Part shown: positions 12,042 to 21,625 of the stretch, piece after piece
Numbering within the stretch: the first letter of the stretch is position 1
How the letters are laid out: every line of letters starts with the position of its first letter
From: Panorpa germanica
Lineage: Eukaryota > Arthropoda > Insecta > Mecoptera > Panorpidae
Assembly (NCBI GenBank): GCA_963678705.1
Contig: OY783214.1
Span: 10,664,001-10,728,000 of the forward strand
Direction: 5' to 3'
Length of the DNA stretch: 64,000 bases
The notes under the pieces: generated by a model
Databases searched by the model: none
Told to the model about the DNA's origin: nothing
What the model saw: the letters and a program-made list of their open reading frames with translations, nothing else
Translations under genes and position numbers: made by a program

Positions 12042-14025
12042 TTAAACTTGTTATATCGGGTTTGTTTCTTAAGTAAATATCTTCTCAATATGTTGCAAAT
12101 CAATAAATGGGGCAATATTTTGTTGCAATATCTCTGACGTCATTCGTCATGCGTAATATTCATATTCGGAGAAAAGTTACAAAATAAGATTTTATATATG
12201 ATATTAATTAACAGTTGTAACAATGTAAAGTAGAATAAGTAATCTAACAGATCGTAAGTTAATAGTAATTGTCAGTATTTAAATACTAGTTATTGATTAC
12301 CTTTAAGTACAATTTTTTTTCTACAAGTAAATTTACATAAAAAATGAATAAAAAATATTATATGATGGCGGAGACATAAGTTATTTCGAGAAACAAATTT
12401 CAGAGAAGGTTTGGCGAAGGTTGCCTTCGCAGTATTTTTAGAAACCGTCAGAAATAAAAAAAAAGTTTAAATATTAGTTAAAAAATGAAATAGAACTTTA
12501 TATATTTAGACCTCGTTATGAAAATCTTAATACATTTAAAATATGTTATTAATGTATTTGTTTAATATCTATTATTACTTAATCTTGTATAGAAATATTT
12601 ATTTAAGTTCAGCAACGTAAATTTACTAATAAAATTTATTATGTTAAAATAGAAATTTGTTGTAAAAGGTAAACTTTTTTATGTTAAATAAACTTTAAAT
12701 ATATATAACAGTCTTTACGTCTAAATATAAAACATCCTAACCTAGCAACTAAGTAACAAAGATTTAAAATAAAAAAGTTTAAAAGATTTTAGGAGTGTTA
12801 TTTCTTTTCAATATTAATTATTAAAGTATGTCTGGAATACTGCAAAAGAAACTATTTGATTTAAATTCTGTGAAACTGAGAACTGTCTGGACGAAATGTC
12901 TGCTCGTTCGTTCAGAGGTGTATCAGGAACATACGAATAAATTTATTAAATTCATTATACATTTTTTTCACATTCTATCATTTTAAATTTATCTAATCTA
13001 AGAAAGTAAAGAACATGTAAGTATCCAAGGTGTGGTTGATTTATAGAATAATACCGCTAAAAACAAAACGTATCTCTGACGTTTAATTCTTGTGGCTTTT
13101 AAAGTTTAATCACTCTAAACTTATGTCGTAGCAAAAAGCTGTAAGAAAAAGTTAAGCTAGACATTTGTGTGACGTAACTTAATTTATAGCCCCTTAAGAT
13201 CGGTCGCTTCATAGCTGCTACAGTACTTTTAAGAGAGAATATTCAAGTCCTCACTAATTACACGCTATGATTATGTCAGATTTTAGTTAACATATTAAAT
13301 CTGAGCCTATATACATCATATCGGCAACTAATATAGGCATAGAAATATGGGTAAATTTAAACTGGGTGTAATACTAAAAGAATTGTTCTTTCATAATCTG
13401 CTTTGGTAAGAAAGGATATTGAGAAGAAGTAATAGACTTAGGCTACTGTATGAAAGAGAAAAGACATTAATTATTAATTTAATTGCTCAAAAAAAGAAAA
13501 CATAAATTAATTTCTAAGATACCTTTTGTGATGTAATTTTACATTATATTAATCTAAAAAATGTATGTATTTAAAAAGAAGATATGGTGTAATTTATATT
13601 CAAACCAGATGAGGTGTTCTTAAAATATCAAGGCGACTACTTCAAAGAAAAAAGTTTCGATATAAATACAAAAGTAAAAGTATTGTACAAGTTTCAAATT
13701 CAAATTAATAAAATAAACGGTAAGCTTTAAAAATATTGTTAAAAGCACATTTAATAAATCTAAGCAAAAAGAATTCGCTTTTATGAAAACCTCAGAGTGA
13801 GTTTACATCTTAAATAAAATATATTCAGTATATCCGTATTTATTCTTAAAAATAAACTTCGAGGTTATGACAAGTGTCTCGTTACAATTTAAGGATTACG
13901 TAATCTAAAAAATCTTGAAATTAGTGTCAAACATTATAAGGTATAAGGTCGATGGATTCCAATTCGGCTCTGTCTTTATTGATACTTGGCGTGAGACAAA
14001 CGTAATTATGCTTGACATAGTATAC
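12042..14025. other. Spacer OR-3 to OR-4
   Basis: About 2 kb, strongly AT-rich. I see no open frame, exon remnant or transposon terminus. A short perfect inverted repeat GCGAAGG-TTG-CCTTCGC lies near 12413-12430. Confidence 0.55.
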
Positions 14026-14060
14026 TATATAACGCACGCAGAAAGGTAAATGCCTTAGTT
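14026..14060 (+). promoter_or_regulatory. Candidate core promoter of OR-4
   Basis: TATATAAC at 14026-14033 and TTAGTTGA from 14055 (initiator A at 14057) are 31 bp apart, the same spacing as before OR-2. The following leader (AACTTTGTACATTGCATTAC, then AGTGTCGACAATGGG) aligns with the OR-2/OR-3 leader. The ATG lies 35 nt downstream of the initiator A, exactly as in OR-2. Confidence 0.5.
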
Positions 14061-14091
14061 GAACTTTGTACATTGCATTACAGTGTCGACA

Positions 14092-16574
14092 ATGGGTGAT
14101 TTAAAAGATGACTTTTATAAGTCGATGGTAGTGGTCAAACGCTTATTTGCTTGTTACGGAATTCCAATATTTACAAGGAATCATCATGATTCTCCATGTG
14201 AAAGAATTCTGCGAAATGTTCACTACTCCATATCTTGCACCATCGTCCTTACAACGATTGCAACGTTGATTTGGTACGTGTTTGAAGCGGAAACATTAAA
14301 CTTGATTGACATAACAAATGCACTTCCCTGCATTTGCTACTGCATCATCGGTTTCGTGAAAATGCAAGCGATTCGCTTGAAGCTGACAAAAGTGGAAAAC
14401 TTACTAAATGATCTGGAACGGTTATTCCCATCTAAGGAGACCGACGAAGTGATTGTGAGAATAGTTAAGAAGCAGATGACATGGGTGAAGATGGCTTTGA
14501 CAATTGTAATTGTAATAACTTTTACTTTTATCATAACTTGGGATATCTCTGCTTTGTTGCTAATGATTATTTCGTATGTGAGAACTGGAACGTATGAACG
14601 CCTGATTCCATACCACATTTATTTACCGTTTGAGCCGGTCAGTTTTCCACTCTATGTCTTACGATATCTCTCCAATTGCTTCTTGGCGACATACACAACT
14701 ATTGGTACCGTTGCACCGGATATATTTTTTGTGGTTGTTGCATCGCATATAGTAATGCAGTTTCAGTTACTGAAAATTAAAATGAATGAAAATATTGAGA
14801 ATTCTTTGCCCATTGAGTTGCATTCGACGCTAGATATCAACCACAATCACCATGATGTTATGTATAAAAAAATGATAGAATACGTCCACATCCACAGAGA
14901 ACTGATTGCGTAAGAATTACATTTCCTTTTAATATTTAAAATTAAAAAATTCATTTGTAAAGTTTCACTTCAAGCTTTCAACCTATTTATACTTGAATAG
15001 AATTTTTAATAGGTGTTCAATCGTAAAAGTATTTTTTTTTGTTCAACAAATTAAATAATATTTTAAATTTTTAAAATTCATGTGTTTTTTTTAAGAATTT
15101 TTTTCATTAGATTTGTAAATTATGTATCAAAGTTAGCCTATACATAAAATTTCAATTTTGTAGCACTATTTTTACCCTTCGCATAATAATTGATTAAATA
15201 CTTAGCTATTACACAACTCGAAATTTGAACTTTCTCCAAAGTTCTCCTTTTTTGAACTTTTGAATTTCTAAATTTCGAAATTTTTTCACATTCAATAGCG
15301 AAACACATATAGCCCAGTCATTATAGTAAGTTCACCTCGGAATTCGAGATACCCAGCTGTAAGTCTGTAAATACTTGTATATTGACACCCGAAAGTTGTC
15401 TCAAAACCTACATATGGTAGGGTGTATAAACCATATGTAGGTTTTGAGACAACTATAGGGTGTCAATATACAAGTATTTACAGACTTATAGCTGGGTATC
15501 TCGAATTCCGAGATTCTTACCTAATTTAAGCTTAAATGACTGGGCCAATAAGCAAAATTTCAATTTGAAAGCATTAATGATTGAGACAAGTGAGTTGTGT
15601 TTTTGGAAAAATAGATTTACGTTTAACAGAAGTTGTTAAACCAAATTGTAATTATAATTATCTTAAAAACTTATAACTAATAGTTAACTAATAATCAATA
15701 ATCACTTCGACATTTATTAAGACATTTGAGAAATCCGGCGTAAAATAAATTAAATTAATTAAAAGTATGTTTAATTAATGTGTTTTATAGATTAATTTAA
15801 TAAAATTTAAACAATTGTTTTCAAGAGCTGCTGATGTTGTTGAAGACATATTTACTTTTACAACATTGGTTCAATTTCTAGCCAGTACAATTTTAATTTG
15901 CTGCGTTGGATTCCAATCAACGGTATGACGTCATGAATTTTTTAAAAAATCCTAATGTATATCAATTTATTTATGATTTGATTTAAGGTGATGGGAGGAA
16001 TGGACGCTGTCATTTTTGGACTGTTTTTGGCAACGGGTCTCTCGATGACTTTCTTCTTGTGCTCGGTTGGAGAACAGATGATCGAGGAGGTCAGTACGAA
16101 CATTACGTCATTAAATACCCTTTAAATACATGTAACTATGTTTAGCGAATATATTTATTTCTTAAGCATTCCATACAAACCGGCCTCTGTTGAGATTTTT
16201 AAGAACTGTACAGAATTTAACTCTTTTATACTCTTACCTAATTCTTTCGAAATAAATACTCTTTGATAACACCTTAAATTCCTAATAGAGTACTGCGATT
16301 GGAACCTCCATCTATAATTCTTCTTGGTACGTTACGGATAAAAAATACCGACAAATGATTTTCATAATAATCCTACGATCACAACGTGCTCAAGTGTTTA
16401 CAGCGCTTCGCTTTTCGGTGGTGTGTCTTAGAAGCTTCTGTTCGGTAAATGAAAGCAAATTATTCTATGATATTTTTGGGTAATATTATTATAGTAATGC
16501 ATTATTATTCTTTTCAGATTATAAGCACTTCTTATTCATATTTTACTCTGTTGAACACTTCATATAAGAAATAA
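14092..16574 (+). CDS. Insect odorant receptor OR-4, 5 exons, 409 aa
   Basis: Exons: 14092-14909, 15826-15922, 15988-16089, 16289-16444, 16518-16574. The start MGDLKDDFYKSMVVV is supported by alignment with OR-1 to OR-3; upstream in-frame codons lack ATG. Exon 1 mixes features of OR-1 (RNHHDSPCERIL, HDVMYKKMIEYVHIHRELI) and OR-2/OR-3 (NLLNDLERLFPSKETDE). Exon 4 has RSQRAQVF, with Ala replacing the otherwise invariant Pro of QRPQ. The last exon is IISTSYSYFTLLNTSYKK, the family consensus. Intron 1 (916 bp) carries a MITE that forms an 83-bp hairpin. Exon 2 begins after TTTTCAAG rather than the usual TTTTCAG, still an AG acceptor. The gene looks intact. Confidence 0.93.
15312..15545. mobile_element. 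Long-hairpin MITE in intron 1 of OR-4
   Basis: Two 83-bp arms (15336-15418 and 15430-15512) are inverted copies with about three mismatches and an 11-nt loop. The outer ends GCCCAGTCATT and AATGACTGGGC extend the inverted repeat to about 234 bp. This is the structure of a foldback MITE. No coding capacity is present and no convincing target duplication was found. A transcript through intron 1 would fold into a long double-stranded stem. Confidence 0.8.
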
Positions 16575-16689
16575 TTTACTAAGTAGTTGAAATCGATTTT
16601 ATGCCTGTTAAATTTGTTTGAAAGAAATACAGCTACTACGTAAACGCTTAGATTAATATTCTAATGATCACAAATCAAATAATGATATT

Positions 16690-17342
16690 TTGACATGCAA
16701 AATTAAAGAGCTGTATTTCAATTTAATAACTAAAAATAATACCATAAAATTTATGTGGATACCAGGGTATTGTGGAATAAGAGGAAATGAAATTACGTAT
16801 AAATTGGCAAAGAATAAATAAATTTCGAAATTGAGATAAAAGTCAAATTACCTTCATATGAAATTTTTAATATAATCAAAAAATTAAACTTCAATTTGAG
16901 AAATCAAGATTCATTAACAAAAGTCAGTTAAAAGGAAGAGATTATTATATGTTACATACAAATTTAAGTAAGAAAATATGATTTAGAAATGAGTCCCACA
17001 AAATTATATCAACTATAATTAGAATCAAAAGTAATCATTGTAAAACTCCAGCTCACCTGGACAAAATTAATATTAAATCCGACGATAGATGTCAATGTGG
17101 TGAAGAAGGAACTTTGGATCAATTATAGTTTAGACAGATCAAAATTCAATAGTGAAATATTAGATGTGATTAAAACTTTTCCTGTTAATACTAAATTTTT
17201 GTTAAGTGATTCAAAATTAATTAGTGAATTATTTAAATATTTAGAAATTTGTAAAATAGAATTATAAAATGTTAAATATGATAAAAAATGTTTGATGGTG
17301 GTAATGACGAATAAAAGTCAAGGCAAATAAATAAATAAATAG
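16690..17342 (+). mobile_element. Degraded LINE 3' end (RNase H domain and tail)
   Basis: Translation near 16750-16825 gives IKFMWIPGYCGIRGNEITYK, typical of the RNase H domain of I/R1/jockey-like LINEs. Near 17045-17115 it gives TPAHLDKINIKSDDRCQCGE, the Cys-rich motif that follows it. Frames are broken by stops and indels. The element ends in AAATAAATAAATAG and an A-run, a LINE tail. It lies between OR-4 and OR-5 in the same orientation and resembles the fragment at 60220. Confidence 0.7.
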
Positions 17343-17903
17343 AAAAAAAAAAATTCTAATATAAATTATATTTATAGAAACTATAAGTGTATCAGTGTTA
17401 CAGAATGTTCTAGGTGGAATACTCAGAAATAAGACCGCTCTTAGCAACTCGCTCTCATAATAGGACGAAACTAATATGTAACATATTGTGTCACGAAAGA
17501 ACAAGTTGAATTAATAATTCACTTTTGTTTCTTGGCCACAGAGAACTTGAAAAGTCCTTGGTTTAAAATTTGGTAAAGAACTCAGGTCAGGAGAAAACAA
17601 GTTCACAAAGAAACTAGAATCATATTTAATTTATGTTACATTCTAAAATGTAATGATTCTAAAAAATAGGGAGAGGGAAGGAAATAATAATATGAAACAT
17701 TAACGAACACCTGGATACATTCTGCGATATAAATGTAAGAGGAGAAGAAGTTGGCACTAATCGCAACTACGATATTTTTCATTTAGGCCCAGTCCGTGCA
17801 CAGAACTAGAGACTCAGTACAAAAATTTAATTAGAAATAAATTGAACAAAGTTTAAAGTGTAGTTCATTTTTGAGTGTTTTGATATTATAAAATACTCGA
17901 AAT
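17343..17903. other. Spacer and upstream region of OR-5
   Basis: Non-coding. ACTCAGTAC at 17812-17820 could be an initiator (A at 17816), but there is no good TATA 31 bp before it. Nothing else is recognisable. Confidence 0.4.
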
Positions 17904-19878
17904 ATGGGGCAATTAGATGGCGAGTTTCGAAAAACGATATCGATTATCAAAAAAGTATTTGCGTTAACCGGAATACCGATTTACACAAAAGAAGACAATC
18001 TTACACGTTTCAGAACAACCCTGCGTAAAATTTATTATTTAGTTTCAACCTCTTTTCAATTTATAGTGATTTTGTCGTTGTTTGGTTACGTGTTCGCTTC
18101 AGAAACTTTCAACTTAATTCAAACAGCGGAAGTTCTGCCTTGTGCCATGTACTGTGTGATTGGATTCGTCAAAGTTGTCGCTTTGTATAGTAAGATAGAA
18201 AATGTTGAAAATTTGGTTTATGACTTAGAGCGACTGTTTCTAAGTGAAAAAGATGAGAATATCCTTAAAATGGTTGTGGCGAACATAAAACAACTGAAAC
18301 TCTCTGTTCTTGGATTGACAATTTTAAACACTTTTTTTATTTGGAACTGGAATTTGTCTTCACTCATTTCGATGACAATTGAGTATTTCAGATTCGGAAC
18401 GGTCCATAAGTTGCTCCCGTATTATTTATATATTCCATGGGATACTACAAACATGGTTGGTTATTGTTATGGATATTTTTATCACATGTGTGCTGGATCC
18501 TTCGCTTGCCTTGCAGCTGTTGGCCCCGATATATTTTTTGTAGCTATGGCCAATCACATCGTACTTCAATTTAAGGTACTCCAAATTAAAATGAATAAAA
18601 ACATAGAGAGTATATTACCAGAAGAATATCAAACGAGCCTGGACATAAACCACAACTACCACGACGAGATGTACAGGAAAATGGTGGAATACGTGAAGAT
18701 ACATAGAGAGCTGATTGCGTAAGTTTTGCATTCATTACTAGATTCATATCTAATTGTACAGAATGTGTTAGAGATAACCTAATTTACATTATATTTAGCT
18801 AACATCTTCTCTGTTTAGATTTGCAGACACTATTGAAGAAATATTCACCCTAACGACGTTGATCAACTTCCTATGCAGCACATTGTTAATTTGCTGCGCC
18901 GGTTTTCAATTAACGGTAGTTATTTGAACATGTAACAGAGGCGGCCTTAGGGAGTGGCAAGCAGGGCAACCGCCCGTGGCCTCGAATTCTCGCGCAACAA
19001 CCCAATTAGAAAAATTCAATACTATATACGAGTATGTACATGAATCTCGCGTTTCGCTCTTTAGAAATCCCACTAAAATCACTGCGTATATCTTTTAAGG
19101 CATTCATTTACCTTAGTTTGTCATCATTAATATTTGTCGTCTTTGTGCTTGTTAACTTTTATTACACTTTCAATATAAAATTTTATTTCTCGTCAATTAT
19201 CATCAAAAATACTTACTTACAATTTACATAAATTATACAAAGAACAAGTGCCTCGGAAAGATCTGCCACCCCGGGGCCTCTCAAAATTCTGCCGCCCGGG
19301 GCCTCGCAAAGATCTGCTGCCCGGGGCCTCGCAATGGCTAAGGCCGCCCCTACCATGTTAACGTAACTAATTGTTTTTAATACTTCCATTTTACAATGTT
19401 ACCTTCTTTAGGTAATTCGAGGAATGAAATTAGAAATTTTTATTATATTTCTAATAACTGGTTTAACACAAACATTCTTTGTTTGTCGGGCTGGACAAAC
19501 TATGATAGAAGAGGTTAGTGAAAATATTAACTAATAATCCTATTAAGAAAATTTTTTGTATATGTATGAATATTTAAAATTAACAAAAACTTTCAGAGTA
19601 ACGCTATTGGAGACGCGCTCTATGACTCACCGTGGTATTTGACGGACAAGAAATATCGTAATATGATTGCCTACATAATACTCCGGGCGCAGCGACCGCA
19701 AGTGTTTACAGCGCTTCGCTTCTCGGTGGTGTGCTTGAGAAGCTTTGCTTCAGTAAGAATCGTTAAAGCAAATGTTATTAATATTTGTACCAAATCATTA
19801 ACCTAAATATTAATGTTTCAGATAATAAGTTCTTCTTATTCTTACTTCACGCTTTTGAATACTTCATACAAGAAGTAG
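17904..19878 (+). CDS. Insect odorant receptor OR-5, 5 exons, 408 aa
   Basis: Exons: 17904-18718, 18819-18915, 19412-19513, 19597-19752, 19822-19878. This is the first member of the second subfamily: it starts MGQLDGEFRKTISIIKKVF, has EVLPCAMYCVIGFVKVVAL for the second membrane segment, FIWNWNLSSLISM for the third, and VGPDIFFVAMANHIVLQFK for the fourth. The usual FP after the second segment is LFLSEKDEN here (Pro to Leu), unlike all its sisters. Exon 4 reads SNAIGDALYDSPWYLTDKKY and exon 5 IISSSYSYFTLLNTSYKK. Intron 2 contains a 417-bp hAT-type MITE; the other introns are short (about 70-100 bp). The frame is open throughout. OR-12 is close in sequence although 26 kb away. Confidence 0.93.
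18936..19352. mobile_element. hAT-type MITE in intron 2 of OR-5
   Basis: Ends CAGAGGCGGCCTTAG and CTAAGGCCGCCCCTA form short terminal inverted repeats. They are flanked by imperfect 8-bp direct repeats (ACATGTAA at 18928, CCATGTTA at 19353), the duplication length of the hAT superfamily. The interior contains G/C-rich CCCGGGGCCTCGC repeats next to the right end. A second copy in inverse orientation lies at 48967-49675. The small open frame at 19034-19231 is not a gene. Confidence 0.75.
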
Positions 19879-19989
19879 AACAATCTTCAAAGCGTTGTTC
19901 TACGTGATGTAAAATTGCTTCTTTTAATCACACTGATGCATTTGTAAATCTTCTATACAAATATCTGTTCTATGTTTGTATTTCAAGAG

Positions 19990-20148
19990 GTGTAGGTTAT
20001 TCACATTTCACTTATACTTATACTAGAATAGTTTAAGTTTAGTTTTAAGTTTGAATTTATATGAAATGCATTAAGAAATGTAATAATGTAGATTGTAAAG
20101 CCGAAAGGCACACAATTAATTAATATAATAATAAAAAAAAAAATATAT
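19990..20148 (+). mobile_element. LINE 3' untranslated end
   Basis: The sequence ending GTAGATTGTAAAGCCGAAAG, GCACACAATTAATTAA and a 12-nt A-run is found in reverse complement at 23210-23330 and 33838-33960, where it is joined to LINE coding remnants. This copy is therefore the 3' tail of the same LINE family, 5'-truncated, inserted just after OR-5 in sense orientation. Confidence 0.65.
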
Positions 20149-20164
20149 GTTTTAATAATAGTAT

Positions 20165-20605
20165 TCGAAAATTTGTTAAAATTTTGATAGAAATAGATTG
20201 GAGTTGGTAATTAGTAGATAACTTTATTTAATCAACAAGTTTAGTTTGTGAGCTTAAAACTTAAATAATTTAAGAAGCTTTAATTTGTCTATTTAATGTA
20301 ATAATGAAATAGAAATTTTTGTAGTTTAGAAATTACCTTTAAGTGATATAACATAATAAATATTTTAGAAACTGTAACACTTTATCTTGTTAAGACATTA
20401 AAGATATATGTAAAAGAAAACTATAACTCATGAACAACTTTTTGTTTTAAAGAAATGACTGAAGTACATTAATACAAAGGGTTGTTAAAATAATAAGCAA
20501 CACTTAGTGGTCTAACTGTCACCACCAAACTTGTAACGAAGGTTAAAACAATTTTCTGTAGAGATGTGTTTATTATAGTATTATCTTTAATACTGAAGAG
20601 GACTA
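20165..20605 (+). repeat. Duplicated 3' flank, OR-5 copy
   Basis: This flank aligns with 24475-24905 downstream of OR-6. Shared blocks include AAATTACCTTTAAGTGATAT, ATGTAAAAGAAAACTATAAC and AACGAAGGTTAAAACAATTT. It shows that the duplication that made OR-5/OR-6 extended at least 0.7 kb past the stop codon. It is non-coding. Confidence 0.75.
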
Positions 20606-21167
20606 TATTTCACTCATTGAAAATTGTAGGAAGCTTTATTATAGCATAATGTGCAAGGCTCGTTTCGGGAGCTAGGCACAAGGTTGAATAACATACATTA
20701 CAAGAGTTTAACAAATAAGTAAGTGTTACGAGTATATGTTAGCTTATTTTCCACGCGTACTGTACAAGTTGTTAAGCTCGTTTACTTTTACTCAATACTT
20801 TTCTTCAATTTATATTGATTTTTAAGGTTTTTTATCTACCTAATAGATTTCATTGAATCTTCTTATTTATGAGGAAGATTATAAGCACTTCGTAATTCGT
20901 ACTTGATATAATTTAATTGAGTAATTAAAAGTGATTTTGATTATTTTTGAAAATACATCTATTTGTGCAGGTTATAATTTAGTGTTTCAACAAGTTTCTA
21001 AATTTGTCTAACTTGTTTTAAAACTTTTTAAGAATAATATATTATGTAGACAATAACAAGACCTGTCTAACGGTAACCATTTATTAGATAAAACTTAAAC
21101 ATAAAAACTTGGTAAATTGAATGTTACACAAGGTTAAACTAATTTAAAAAGTAACATTGCTTTATTA
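20606..21167. other. Spacer OR-5 to OR-6
   Basis: AT-rich, no coding signal or recognisable element. Confidence 0.5.
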
Positions 21168-21177
21168 TTAAAACATG

Positions 21178-21473
21178 TACGGGCCGCGTATGTATGTAAG
21201 GGCCGCTCCATTATTGCCCTTTTTCCAATTATTTTATAGGTTTATAAACCTTTTATATATATTTATTTATTTAACATAGGAAAATTACTTTAAAAACTAC
21301 TGCTTTTGAGTGTTAGTTTTTATTTTTGAAATTTACAAAATTACCTGTTTGGCTTTGGAATTAGTTGTTATTACTTTGTGTTTAACGAAACAAGATTTAT
21401 ACTGTAGAACTTATAATGTATCCCTTAAAAATAAATGTGATCATGATCATAATAGGTCTACAACGGCCCTGTA
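21178..21473. mobile_element. Possible MULE-type MITE
   Basis: A 296-bp segment begins TACGGGCCGCG and ends CGGCCCTGTA, a short imperfect inverted repeat. It is flanked by 10-bp direct repeats TTAAAACATG (21168-21177) and TTAATACATG (21474-21483), differing at one base. A 9-10-bp duplication is typical of Mutator-like elements. The short terminal repeat makes the call tentative. Confidence 0.4.
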
Positions 21474-21495
21474 TTAATACATGATATTGTTTTCA

Positions 21496-21530
21496 TATAT
21501 AGGCAGAATATTATTTCATCATGGTCAGTA
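21496..21530 (+). promoter_or_regulatory. Candidate core promoter of OR-6
   Basis: TATATAG at 21496-21502 and TCAGTA at 21525-21530 (A at 21527) are 31 bp apart, matching OR-2 and OR-4 exactly. The predicted leader is 99 nt, longer than in the other genes. Confidence 0.5.
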
Positions 21531-21625
21531 GCACTTAAGTTATTTAATAAATTCAGTAAAATAAAAGAAGCCAATATTTAATTACAAGTACAGATAAACC
21601 GCGAAAAACAAATAGATTTCGGAAA

